The notes beneath the pieces are model-generated. The model did not search any database. It worked only from the letters and a program-made list of their open reading frames with translations, and had not been told where the DNA came from. A DNA stretch of 64,000 nt from Rachicladosporium sp. CCFEE 5018 (lineage: Eukaryota; Ascomycota; Dothideomycetes; Cladosporiales; Cladosporiaceae): contig KZ111141.1 of assembly GCA_002077045.2 (NCBI GenBank), positions 733,702 through 797,701 on the forward strand. Reading direction: 5' to 3'. This document shows, piece after piece, positions 11,177-21,246 of this stretch. How positions within the stretch are numbered: position 1 is the first letter of the stretch; every line of letters begins with the position of its first letter. A program made the position numbers and the translations under genes.

Positions 11177-12372
11177 GCTTGTCTGCTTTGCTCTGCAGAC
11201 TTGGAGCAGCAACACGGACTGCGATTGTAGCAATGGAAGGAGGTTGACAGGACATGGAAGTTAGGTGTGGACCCACCCTACATGCCATTCAGCAGACTGT
11301 TCCAGATGGAGAACGGTACTTCCCTGGTATGTCACACGATGATCCTTCGCCTTTACTCGAACAATGCCTCACGGAACATCGGTCAGCCGTAATATGTGCT
11401 AATGGCCCCTGGATGATGCAGTGCCCCATTGATGCGCAGCTAAGTGAGCTCGGTCCAGGGATGTACACCAGGCACCGCAGGGCTGACAGGCTCATGATGG
11501 CGTCCGTTATGACTGACGGCATCGTCACTAATGGTCGCCATCACTACTGTACGCTCACTAGAGTGTCATGAGATGCACGCCCTCGGCGCTGAAAACATGA
11601 GGTGTGTAGATCGATCCTGCCTGACATCGCATACACGCCTTCACTGCCGCTTGCGTAAAACAGATGCTCACTTCGTTTCTGAAGCGAAGGATGCGAGCCC
11701 TGTCTGAACATGCAGATCTTGCCATTAATCCAGGAGATGAGGTTCAACAATAGGAACCGGTGCCAAGCCGCCGTCGTGCCGAACCTCAAACACCAACAGC
11801 CAACTCTATTTTGGAACCAATCGCGCGGACCTGTACCTGCGTCGGCTGAACTCCAGGGTTTGCAACCCCAGTTATTCGGCCACCCATTTCGCTCATCGCA
11901 ATCACCTTCGTGTAGCCGTGCGTTCAGCCCTGCTATGTTCGACACGCCAAAGACATCGCGGCAGAAGCTTCTCCGGGGTTAAGGCGGCTCACCGGCGTGC
12001 TCGAAGGAACAGCAGGACCTCGGCGGCGTCCAGGAGTCTTGGTTGGGAACCACCCCTTCATTTGATCCTCGGCGGATGGCCGCGTGTGGGCCCAATTCAC
12101 TGCTCGTAATTTCACGCCTACGGACTGATCTACATGACCAGCTAGCATACTATTGCCATGCCGGCGGCATGCTTCCTTCAGCCCCAGTGAAGTCATGTAG
12201 GTTTCGAACCGACGCTGCCCCGTGAATGACCTGCTCCTGCGCCGTCATCTGCACAGCACATCTACATCTCATCTCTCTAGCGTAAGTCCTCAGCTTCGAG
12301 GATTGGCCGGTCGATAGCAACTCGATCTTCCTGACCTCGCAGTACTACGCCTATAAAGACCAAGTCTTGAAC
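11177..12372. promoter_or_regulatory. Shared divergent promoter region, chitinase/LysM, copy A
   Basis: This 1.2-kb interval separates the start codons of the chitinase (minus) and the LysM gene (plus). Roughly 11250-11850 is well conserved in copy B (53240-53820), while the LysM-proximal part is diverged. A TATAAAG lies at 12352-12358, very near the LysM ATG. An open frame at 11254-11571 survives in both copies, but its differences are nearly all amino-acid changing, so I treat the conservation as regulatory or incidental. Confidence 0.55.
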
Positions 12373-14762
12373 ATGACCATCCGACCTCAAGGCACCGCGC
12401 TTGTCGCGCTTTTGCTCAGATGTCTACTACCTTTTGGGATGGCACAAAATTTCGTGGGCAGCAACAGTACCGAGTCCTCATTTGCAGTCGCTCTGGACGC
12501 CCCTGGGACTGTATCCGGTAATTGCAAGTAAGTCCCTGATCTGCTCTTCTCTGCTGATATCACTCCTTGCCTGTGGTTCCGTTCACGCAGTCACGAGAAG
12601 CTTGGAATTCGTACGCAGCCAGCGAGAGATGGCCTGTGACTTTATGAGGGGCATAAGGTTCTTAAACTATTATACGCTCGATGATTGTGGCAGACGGACA
12701 GCAATGCATGCTCAGCCTTCATACACAGCACGCAGTTTTGAGATGGCAAAGACACGGGTCTTCATGTACTGACAGTGGCTCTGCAGTAACACTTTCACGA
12801 CAGATATTACCTGCGATATCTCTCTACCTGGCATTGCATTCAATGGCTATTTTCCGAGTTCCGATGACTTGGCTGCGCTGTGCACTACCGACTGCCTGCA
12901 GTCGTTGGACTCTTTTCGGAGCCTCCAGAGCAAGTCGTGCGCCTCCGATGTATTCGATTCAGCGGGTCAAACATATCCAGTACTTTCAACGGCCGAGACC
13001 CTCATTTGGACCTACAACTACACCTGTCGGCGGGATGCTTCCACAGGCGCCTTCTGCGCACCACTCTTCGACTCGTGGGCCAACGGCAACGCTTCTCAAG
13101 ACAGCTGCTCTGACTGTGTCCTTGGGACGTACCAGCTTCAGCTGTCTAATGTCCAAGGCTATGACAGCGATCTCGCTTCGTCGTACACCTCCCTCACCTC
13201 ATCATGTCAAGCTACTGGCTACCCATTAACATCACCTCCTGCCAATACTGTAAGCCGCACATCGGCGACAACCACTAGTTCCCCAACGCCTACTGCAGTC
13301 ACGGCATGTAGTTTCAACTACACGATCAAAGCCGGCGACGACTGCCACTCCGTCAGCAACGCCCAGAAGGTCTCTACCAACAACCTGCTATATTTAAATA
13401 ACCTTGAGGCAGGATGTACTGACTTCCCAGCGGCTGGTGCGAACCTCTGCATGCCGCATACATGCGATATATACACCGTGAAGGCGAACGACACCTGCTA
13501 CGGGATCAGTCAAGCCTACGACAATGCGTTCACGAATTCTCAGCTGATCTCCTGGAACATCGACATCAATCGGGGCTGCGACAATTTGGAGCTCCTCGTC
13601 GACAACCAGATTTGTGTGTCATTTCCAGGTGATACTAGTGCACCTACAATGACTGCCCCTGCATCGACCTTGACACAAGCACCGGTCCCCACGAACGTCG
13701 TTGACGGCACCAACACGAAGTGTGGCAAGTACTACGAGGTACGAGGCGGCGATACCTGTGCTGGTATCACCAATAATCTGGGCATCGCTTTGTCAGACTT
13801 CTATTTTCTCAATCCGGTAAGTGTTTTCGAAGACGATACGCGCTCGCAACAACTGACAGCCCGGTAGGAGATCAACAGCACCTCGTGCAATAACCTCTTT
13901 CTCGGGTACAGCTACTGCGTGCAAGCAATAGGTAGCATCAACACTTATCCTGGCTATGGTGGCAGCCCAACGAACCCATGCATAGGAGGATCGTCTGTCC
14001 GTGAGAGCACCTGTTACGCTACGACTTATCCCACCGCCTCGGCCTACACCTTCCCCGTGATCAATGAAACAGCGTCAGCAAACACTAGCAGTACAAGCTA
14101 CAGCAGTGTCGCAGTCACGCCAATGTCTGCATACCCAACGCAGAGTGGCAAGCCGCTTGCCACGCTGACGCCCCACCAGGATGGCATGGTCTCAGGCTGT
14201 ATCAAGTTCTACTTTGTGCAATGTACGTCCTGAAAAGTACTTGAATCCAGTTGAGTTACCTGACTGACGCACTAATAGCTGGCGATGGGTGCTACGACAT
14301 CGCATCGCGATGGTCAATCGCACTCAGCGATCTATACGCGTGGAACGCTGCATTTAAAGGCGACTGTTCCGGGCTGTGAGCATAAGTCCTCATGTCACTG
14401 GATTCTAACTTTAGCTGACAACGTACAGCATCCCCGATGAGTACATTTGCACGGGTCGCAACACAACCTCGAGCTCTTCAAGTAGCTCGGCACCTGTGTC
14501 TACCACAACGGCGACTAAGCCCACCACATCAAGCGCCGGCACAGCTCCACCTGGACCAACGCAGTCCGGTATCTCAGCCGACTGCAACAAATGGGTCTTG
14601 CAGAAAGACGGCGTGTACTGCTACGACATGGCGGCCGCTGCGGGCATCTCGCTAGCCTGTCTGTACCAGATGAATCCAGCGCTGAATGAACCGAGCGAGT
14701 GCGCGGGACTGTGGGCTGGGGAGGCGTACTGTATCGGGACTGCGTCGAAAGTGTGTACGTAG
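12373..14762 (+). CDS. Secreted multi-LysM protein (copy A)
   Basis: Five exons (12373-12527, 12787-13816, 13868-14222, 14279-14375, 14429-14762) encode 656 aa. A signal peptide (about 1-26, ending PFGMAQ) precedes a Cys-rich domain with many N-glycosylation sequons (about 27-220). Five LysM or LysM-like modules follow, at about 227-275, 277-330, 365-430, 507-555 and 595-656, recognised by openings such as YTIKAGDDC, YTVKANDTC, YEVRGGDTC and QSGDGCYDIA. LysM modules bind chitin or its oligomers. Placement beside a killer-toxin-type chitinase is a known fungal arrangement, which suggests protection from or co-operation with that enzyme. The first intron (259 nt) is long; the others are 51-56 nt. 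Confidence 0.9.
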
Positions 14763-15367
14763 ACGACCTAGCCTCATATAGATTGAAGATGAGACACTAA
14801 TAGCCTGCTATGCGTCACGTGTATGCTTGAACGTTAACGTCAGCAAAGTGCATATTCCACGACATACGGCTACGGCCGTTCGCCATTTCAGACATCTTCA
14901 GCGCCAACAGCATTCCAGTCAGCATTAAGCGACACCAGCGTCTTAGGTCTAGTTATCTATGTAGTGTCAGGTGCGACAGGGTGGTGCCTTCAGCTGTTGT
15001 AGTCGTAGCCTGTGCTGTTCCGAACCAGCCAGGCTTTCTGTGAGAAACTCAGACCTTAACCTGACCTGGGCGAGCGTAGATTTGACGGACCAGGTGCAAC
15101 TAGAAATGCCCTGGGAGCTGATTTTGCGAGGCTAGTCAGACTGTCCTTGAGATTAAAGGAGCGCGATGGAGTGGGCGTGGTATAGCGCGCAGTCGTGGAT
15201 GTACATGTTACACTTGCAGCATCGCCTTGTACCTTGCACGCCTGGTCCAAGCGCTGTAACCTGTAACCTGGCATTGCCTTGTTTCGAGCTTCCATACAGA
15301 CCGCCGTCAACAGTGATGAAAACCCTCACATCGACCCAGTCATTCTTCTGGACCAGTCTAGCAAGCG
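14763..15367. other. Diverged intergenic region, copy A
   Basis: I see no gene here. It is one of the least similar parts of the duplication: the matching interval (56738-57216) is shorter and barely alignable by eye. Confidence 0.5.
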
Positions 15368-16762
15368 ATGGACAGGCTCGTGGAGGCATTCACGCGAGTA
15401 CAACGGGGCATATCTGTGCAGCAGGACATCTTGAAAGCTATCTCAGACCTCGACAATGGCTCTCTTACACCCGCTGATGTGTCCGTGGAGCTTAAAGTCG
15501 GCGTTCTGGACCTGCCGGATGTCGATGATCTGGACGCGAGCGTGCAAACGAAAAGCTCATTGAGCCGAACGGACTTGGTGAACCGAGCAGTCGATTCCCC
15601 GAGCGATCTAACCACGGACGAGATCAGTCTGCTGAAGAAGCGCTACTGGACCGATCAAACGGATGCTGAAGCAGCACGTCAGTCGAGTGCTCTGAGTGGC
15701 TTGCTTGCAGTCAGTCAGGGTCACTGGAAGGAGACTACAGAGCAGCTCAAGCGCGTCCGAAGCCTAGTATGCGAGGAACGGGAAGAAGACGCTATCTTTG
15801 AAGCAGCGATGGAGGAGTGGCGGCGCAGCATGAACGACCTGAAGTCAGGTCAGAGCGCGGAGGTGGAGAAGCAGTTGGAGAGGGCACAGCCTTGGGTGAA
15901 ACGGATGTGGGAAGAAGACAAGGGCGAGAAGCGGTGGGGATTTATGATGTTTGTGCATCCTGAAGTGGAAGAAGATGGGTGGCGAGAGCACATGGATGGT
16001 TTGTTGTTCCATGCACAGGACGCTGTGGGATGTGGAGGCGCTGCCATTGGTGGGCAGTGGAAACTACAGCAATTACAATGGCCTGCGGACGATGGTCAGG
16101 AAATGCCGTCCGAGGAGCTAGGGTCGCACACTACTGGTCCTGTGCAACCTGTTGAACACGAGACGGAAGCCGAAGACGATGATGATCATCAAACAGACAA
16201 CGGAGAATCCCACATGGTATCCATTGCAGAAGATCTGCTCCCACCACCTGAGGCGCTTTTCGTACGATTGCGACAGCAGTTTCGATCTCTAAGCAGAAGA
16301 CCGGCTAAGCGACGCAAGCTGGATGACTCGGACGAAACCGCAACAACATCAGACGGAATCTTGATAAATGTCTTCCTGGTTGTGTCAGACCAGTCCATGG
16401 AGTCTCAATTCAACAAATCCGCTCACCCAGACGACGCATGGCTTTGGGCTGTCGACCCTGACTATGAAGACAAAGCTCCCCTAGATACCCCAGCAGACTC
16501 AGATACGAGCAATGAATACAGAGGGTATCTCAGAGTTCGTGTGCAGCAGCTCGTCAACAACTTCTATGACCTGCGGCGATTCCACGAACAAGAGTACAGT
16601 CTCAAGCAGCTCTGGCAAGCTGCACAACGTAGTGGCCATAAGGCTTTTGTGTCTGTCAAGCAGGACGAGCAGAGGATGTACAGATCGGAGCCAGGTGGTG
16701 TCGGGAGTGCGTTGCGAAAGACAGGGACGAAGCGCATTGTGTATAGTATCGATGACCTGTAG
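15368..16762 (+). CDS. Unknown protein with nuclear-type basic motif (copy A)
   Basis: This is a single-exon frame of 464 aa starting at an ATG. I do not recognise a family. It is hydrophilic and largely helical in appearance, without a signal peptide or membrane segment. A conserved Trp-rich core (PWVKRMW, KRWGFMMF, QWKLQQLQWP) lies at about residues 170-240, followed by an acidic run (EAEDDDDHQ) and a basic cluster RRPAKRRKL at about 310-318 that resembles a monopartite nuclear localisation signal. The C-terminal part (LRVRVQQLVNNFYDLRRF) is conserved in copy B. The N-terminal 155 residues differ heavily between copies, while the core is identical. A nuclear location is inference. Confidence 0.75.
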   Translation: MDRLVEAFTRVQRGISVQQDILKAISDLDNGSLTPADVSVELKVGVLDLPDVDDLDASVQTKSSLSRTDLVNRAVDSPSDLTTDEISLLKKRYWTDQTDAEAARQSSALSGLLAVSQGHWKETTEQLKRVRSLVCEEREEDAIFEAAMEEWRRSMNDLKSGQSAEVEKQLERAQPWVKRMWEEDKGEKRWGFMMFVHPEVEEDGWREHMDGLLFHAQDAVGCGGAAIGGQWKLQQLQWPADDGQEMPSEELGSHTTGPVQPVEHETEAEDDDDHQTDNGESHMVSIAEDLLPPPEALFVRLRQQFRSLSRRPAKRRKLDDSDETATTSDGILINVFLVVSDQSMESQFNKSAHPDDAWLWAVDPDYEDKAPLDTPADSDTSNEYRGYLRVRVQQLVNNFYDLRRFHEQEYSLKQLWQAAQRSGHKAFVSVKQDEQRMYRSEPGGVGSALRKTGTKRIVYSIDDL

Positions 16763-16942
16763 ATCCTGGATCCAGTCAGAATAGAACTTGATCAGACATG
16801 ATCGCCTCTTCCACTTTTCTCCAAGCGAATGATTTCACCTGATGTTCGGCATCTGCCGAGTAGCAAGCCCGGTCAATCTTGACTCCAGTCTCTCCCGATA
16901 ACACGTTCGCCCATGTTCAAGCCTTGCAGCATTTCGAGACCA

Positions 16943-18219
16943 ATGGATCAATTCATCCTGTTCGGCGACTCCATCACCCAGCAATCTTTCGCGCAAGACA
17001 ATAGTTTCGCGTTTGGCGCTGAGCTGTCCAACGCCTATGTGCGACGACTGGATGTTGTCAATCGAGGCTACAGTGGCTACAACACCGAGCAAGCACTCAA
17101 GGTATGTGCTGGCAATTCGTTCAGATCAGACCTCGACTGTGAAAGATACCGTATTCGAGATCCGGGAACGAGCGAGAAGACGTGCGGTGAAACACACTGC
17201 AGAACTTATTATCAGCATCTACATCTCGAAGAGGAATTGTCGCACCCTTCTACTGCCACCAATGAGACTATGATAGCCAATGCGATCCATTCGCATAGAT
17301 GAGACAAAGCTGGCTCCTCGATCACTAAGTCTCGTTGGGAATGCCTTACATCCCTGATTGGCGTGGGATCTTCTGCCGCAGCGTCGACAATAGGAGCTCG
17401 ACCAGTCCCTCCAACGCTCGAGCGCCCCTCACAAAGTTTGATGATTAGAGGAGGTTCCTGTTCTCTGGAAATGGAGTCTACGTATCGGCTTTCGCGAGCG
17501 TGGAGATGAGAGAACGTTATACAGTCTTGAAGTACCCTGACACTATCATCACTTCAGATCCTCCCCAAAATCATACCTACACCAACGCACACCAAAATCC
17601 GCCTCTTCACCCTCTTCTTCGGCGCCAATGATGCCCGCCTCCCGAACACACCCGGTGGCCCTCAACAAAACGTGCCTCTCGAAGCCTACCGCACGAATTT
17701 GAAATCCATATTAACGCACCCTACCCTACGAGCCCACCAAAACGTCAGATTGATGGTCATCACGGCCCCTCCTGTCGACGAGCGAATGCTGTCAGCCGCT
17801 GCTTCGGCCTTTTTTGACACGAAGATGGCACCGAATCGGACTGCGATCAACACGGCTAAGTACGTCGAGGCAGCAAGGGAGGTGGCGAAGGAGGAAGGCG
17901 TGGTGTGCTGTGATCTTTGGGGTGCTATGATGAGCAGAGCAGGCTGGAGGACGGGACGCGAGGGCCCGCTGCCAGGGAGCTTGGATGGGGCAGAGAACGA
18001 GGTTCTGCAGGGGTTGCTTTCGGATGGTGCGTGTTGCTTTGTGATCGATCTCGAAGGATCTGTGCTAATTCCGGGATAGGGCTACACTTCACGCCTAGTG
18101 GGTACAAGGTGCTCTATGACGAAGTCATGAACACCATCGAGCAGAATTGGCCCGATCAGATGCCAGACAGGCTGCCGTTTGTGCTACCCGCTTGGGACGA
18201 CGAGCAAGCATGGAAGTAG
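16943..18219 (+). CDS. IAH1: IAH1-type SGNH/GDSL esterase (copy A)
   Basis: Three exons (16943-17101, 17558-18026, 18080-18219) give 255 aa. An in-frame ATG at 16913 would add ten residues. SGNH-hydrolase blocks are present: FGDSIT with the nucleophile Ser10, a Gly in RGYSGYN, GAND, and DGLHFTPSGY with the Asp/His pair. The order and length match yeast isoamyl-acetate-hydrolysing esterase Iah1, and the exon 1-2 join (ALK|ILPKI) reproduces the continuous sequence of that family. The first intron is unusually long (456 nt) and conserved in copy B; the second is 53 nt. The natural substrate is not known from sequence. Confidence 0.88.
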
Positions 18220-18300
18220 AGGGCCAGCAGTTTTGCGGCTGTCGGCCAATCGTGGAGTCATAGATCGCTGTATACAATTACATCGGCTGTCCGACTAGAG

Positions 18301-19919
18301 TTAAGCCCCAGGATCTCCCGTGCGATACGTAGGTGGTCGCATACTATTCCGATCTTGCCTTCCGGCCCAATGATCCCACTCTGGATCTGGACTCTGTGCT
18401 CGCAGGGCTGGATGTACCGGAGCTGCACTTGCTGAAGGCTGTGCTTGACCTCCGTGCATTGGACTCATGCCGACTTCCTTCGACATGGAGGTCCCCCGGA
18501 ATCCGGGATGCAGCTGCTCCGAGTCGTCGCCGGGTGCGTACTCATTGTTACCGTACTGACTGGGCGGACTCGACACCTGCTGCTGTCCAAGCTGCGCTGA
18601 ATGGCGTAGCAATCCTCGTCTGTCGTCTTCAGGCGTGCCATGCACCTCGGGCGTGCCTTGTCGAAAGTCGTTGCTTGGTCTTTGCAATTCCGTCGCCGCT
18701 GCGCCAGTGCCCGCGTGTGTCGGCCCAAGGTACGCATCCTCAGCGTCCAGCTTCGCCGAGTCTTCGTACCTGGCATCGACATGTCTGTGCTTGACGCCGA
18801 CGAAAAGCCAGCGGAACCCTCGGGCGCTGGCTTTGATCATGTCCCAAGGATTCAGAGCATCTACGAAAGCGTAGAACCCGAGAGGTCCACCCTTGTACTT
18901 CTTGGATGCACCGCCATCCACGTTGGCGGAGTGAGCATAGCTGTAGGGCTTCCAGGAGAAGGCAAAGAGATGGAGGACTGCAAAGAAGGCCATCTCGATG
19001 CACAGCATCACTGATGGTACGCCGACATAGAGATCCGGGTAGCTGATCTTCTCAGTGGGTTGTAGAGGCCCGGTCGCTGAGGTGAGGAAGCTGATGACCA
19101 GGCTCTGCCAGAACGAGAAGAAGATGACCAGCTTGATGCACAGGACCTTCATGAATGGCTCGTGCTCCGCTAGATCCAGTCGCAGCTGTATGTAGAACTG
19201 GATCAAGCAGAACATAGCAATCGTAACCGATGCCGCATCAAAGACCGTGACCCAGATGTGGGCGAACATCGGACTGTTGCTGTGCTCGCAATATCGGTCA
19301 AAGATCTCCGTTATTACCGAGACGATTGTGAACAGTACTCGGATGAAGCAGTATTGGAACACGCCAACCCAAACGATCTGCAAAGCCGTTAGCTGTGCCT
19401 TTCTTCGGGTGCAGCATTGAGGCTCACGTTGAACCAAGTAAGCCCACTCCTCGGCTTCCTGAACGGCCCCCTATTCTCCCCACCAGTGCATAGCTGCAGT
19501 CCAAATACGCCCCAGAACCAATTCTTCGGCGTCAAGGTCCGGAAGTAGTTCTTCTGCTCATGCAAATTCGGCGCCACATAATGACAAAGCAACGTGAAGA
19601 AACTCGCAATCGCGAACGCTTCGTAACAGTCACGAAGAACGTGGAAGTAGACCGCATGTTTGTAGTTCAGATAGGACAGAAAGCTGACGGTGGAGTAGAC
19701 CGGTATCATGAGCAAGATGCGAATAATGTGCCGTTGCTCCGAGGGTTTCGAGTAGTGTAGGGCGTGTTGGACAACTAGGAACAGCGCTATGATGACGGAT
19801 ATCAGGCCGAAGACAGCGGCGATTATGAGGCCTAGGTGGTGGAACTTGAGGCCGCCGTCCCAGAGAGGAATCTCTTGAATATCGGCATCTTCTAGGGTCG
19901 TGTTGCAGGCGGTGAGCAT
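18301..19919 (-). CDS. DUF300/TMEM184-family membrane protein (copy A)
   Basis: Two exons (19919-19428, 19377-18301) with a 50-nt intron encode 522 aa. The N-terminal 330 residues hold about seven hydrophobic segments and family-typical stretches (RILLMIPVYSTVSFLSY, CYEAFAIASFF, HYVAPN, IQFY). This places it in the Solute_trans_a/DUF300 family of organic-solute-transporter-alpha and TMEM184 proteins. The C-terminal 190 residues are polar and probably disordered, rich in Gln, Ser and Pro. Fungal members sit in vacuolar or plasma membranes; the transported solute is unknown. Copy B is cut by an N gap after about 40 C-terminal codons. Confidence 0.88.
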
Positions 19920-20769
19920 GATGGGAAGGTGGCGAGATCGAATGCGCCCAAGTGGCTGGTATGCTGGGATATTGTCGCCCCAGTCCAGGCAAGCTGTCGA
20001 GTGCTGCTATAAGTGGTGTGTCCAATGCCTCTGCGGCGCGTATGCCAGGAATCTTATACTGTCTTCGCAGCTCTTGACCCCTCTCGGCGAAGCTTGTCGC
20101 AAAGCAAGACTTGCGCCCCAATCGTATCACACGTTGCAAATTCCCTCAACAAAAGCGCAGAGACGTTCAGGTCCCACGGCGCACCACTTTAAGGTGTTTA
20201 TAACCCAAAGTTCACTCAGCCCCGCCCTGCTCTTCGTAATCCGCGTGCTCGCCACGTCGGTATGCCTGAATCCAGGAAGCCAGTCCTGTGCTGTCGCGTC
20301 CTAGTGCGAGAAATTGCGCAGTGCTGCAGCGTCAGGTTACAGTACTACAAGGCCGAGCAGTCAGGCGATTGTAAGGCTAAGAATATGTTTGTCGCGAAGG
20401 CTGAGGTCAGCGCAGCACAGCGCAAGCAATGCAAACCGGACGTAGAGTCCTACGCGCCGGCATAGCCTCACGCGCGGCGGCAGGGCTGTGGGGTTACAAT
20501 GTAACTTGGATTTGACGTTTGGCTGCCGCGAAGCTTATATTTTGTCACCGATTGGTGGATTCACCACACGAGAGAACAATGGATTGCATAATTCGATAAC
20601 AGGAATGTGGGAGGTACAACGATGGCAAGTCAAGATGAGGCAAATGGACAAGGACGCACGCTCAACTACCCTATCAAAAACAAGCATAACTCCGTCGTCA
20701 CAGTCTGTTCGTTCAACCTGCTGAGTCCGCCCTTTGCGCACAACCAACCGGCCTTGAGGCACTGATTGC
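19920..20769. other. Intergenic region DUF300-CPA1
   Basis: No gene is supported. It should contain the DUF300 promoter and the CPA1 3' flank. It has no counterpart in the window because copy B is interrupted by the second gap. Confidence 0.5.
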
Positions 20770-21146
20770 TCAGAACCCTGGCAAGCCCGGCGCAACGCCC
20801 ACCCTCTCCTTGCTCAGCAAATCCACCATCAACGGATCAGGCCTGCCCCTCCCAGCTCCACCCTTTATCTTATCTTTCTCGGTCTTGTACACCTTCACGC
20901 TCTCCACGTACGCATCAAACAGGTAGCTCGAGTCCAGTGGTCCGCCCTTCGCCTCTGGATGGAACTGCGTACTGAAGATCGGCCTCGTCTTATGAATCAG
21001 ACCTTCGTTCGAGCCATCATTGAGATTCGTGAAGTATTCCTTGAATTCCGCTGGAAGTGTAGTAGGATCGACAGCGTAGCCGTGGTTCTGGGAGGTGATG
21101 TGGCATTTGCCGGTGTTGAGGTCCAGAGCTGGGATGTTGTGGGCGC
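20770..21146 (-). CDS. CPA1: Arginine-specific carbamoyl-phosphate synthase small subunit, 3' part
   Basis: This is the C-terminal 125 codons of a class-I glutamine amidotransferase subunit, running from the N gap to a stop at 20770-20772. Family sequence is plain: [19 protein letters not shown], a GYAVD strand, and [12 protein letters not shown] with the His and Glu of the Cys-His-Glu triad. The catalytic Cys part is missing in the gap. The subunit releases ammonia from glutamine for the large subunit (CPA2) in arginine synthesis. The matching 5' part lies far away at 60372-60586 in the same orientation. Confidence 0.93.
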
Positions 21147-21246
21147 NNNNNNNNNNNNNNNNNNNNNNNNNNNNNNNNNNNNNNNNNNNNNNNNNNNNNN
21201 NNNNNNNNNNNNNNNNNNNNNNNNNNNNNNNNNNNNNNNNNNNNNN
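21147..21246. other. Assembly gap (100 N)
   Basis: A run of exactly 100 N, the usual placeholder for a gap of unknown size. It interrupts CPA1 on the left and a nucleotidyltransferase gene on the right, so at least the rest of both genes is missing or the join is wrong. Confidence 0.99.

Larger units (their letters stand above)
479..18422. repeat. Duplicated segment, copy A (about 18 kb)
   Basis: This block is collinear with 42288-60271 in the same orientation. It carries DFR1, SFC1, TWF1, chitinase, LysM protein, unknown protein, IAH1-type esterase and the 3' end of the DUF300 gene. Homology starts immediately to the right of the inverted-repeat element. It can be followed until the other copy runs into an N gap, so both true ends are hidden. 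Intergenic stretches such as 14763-15367 are strongly diverged while coding exons keep their lengths. Confidence 0.97.

Noticed and set aside
11254..11571. About 100-codon plus-strand frame open in both copies (also 53239-53544)
   Set aside because: In the shared 80 codons nearly all differences change the amino acid and few are synonymous, and the N-terminal frames are shifted by an indel. That is not the pattern of a selected protein.
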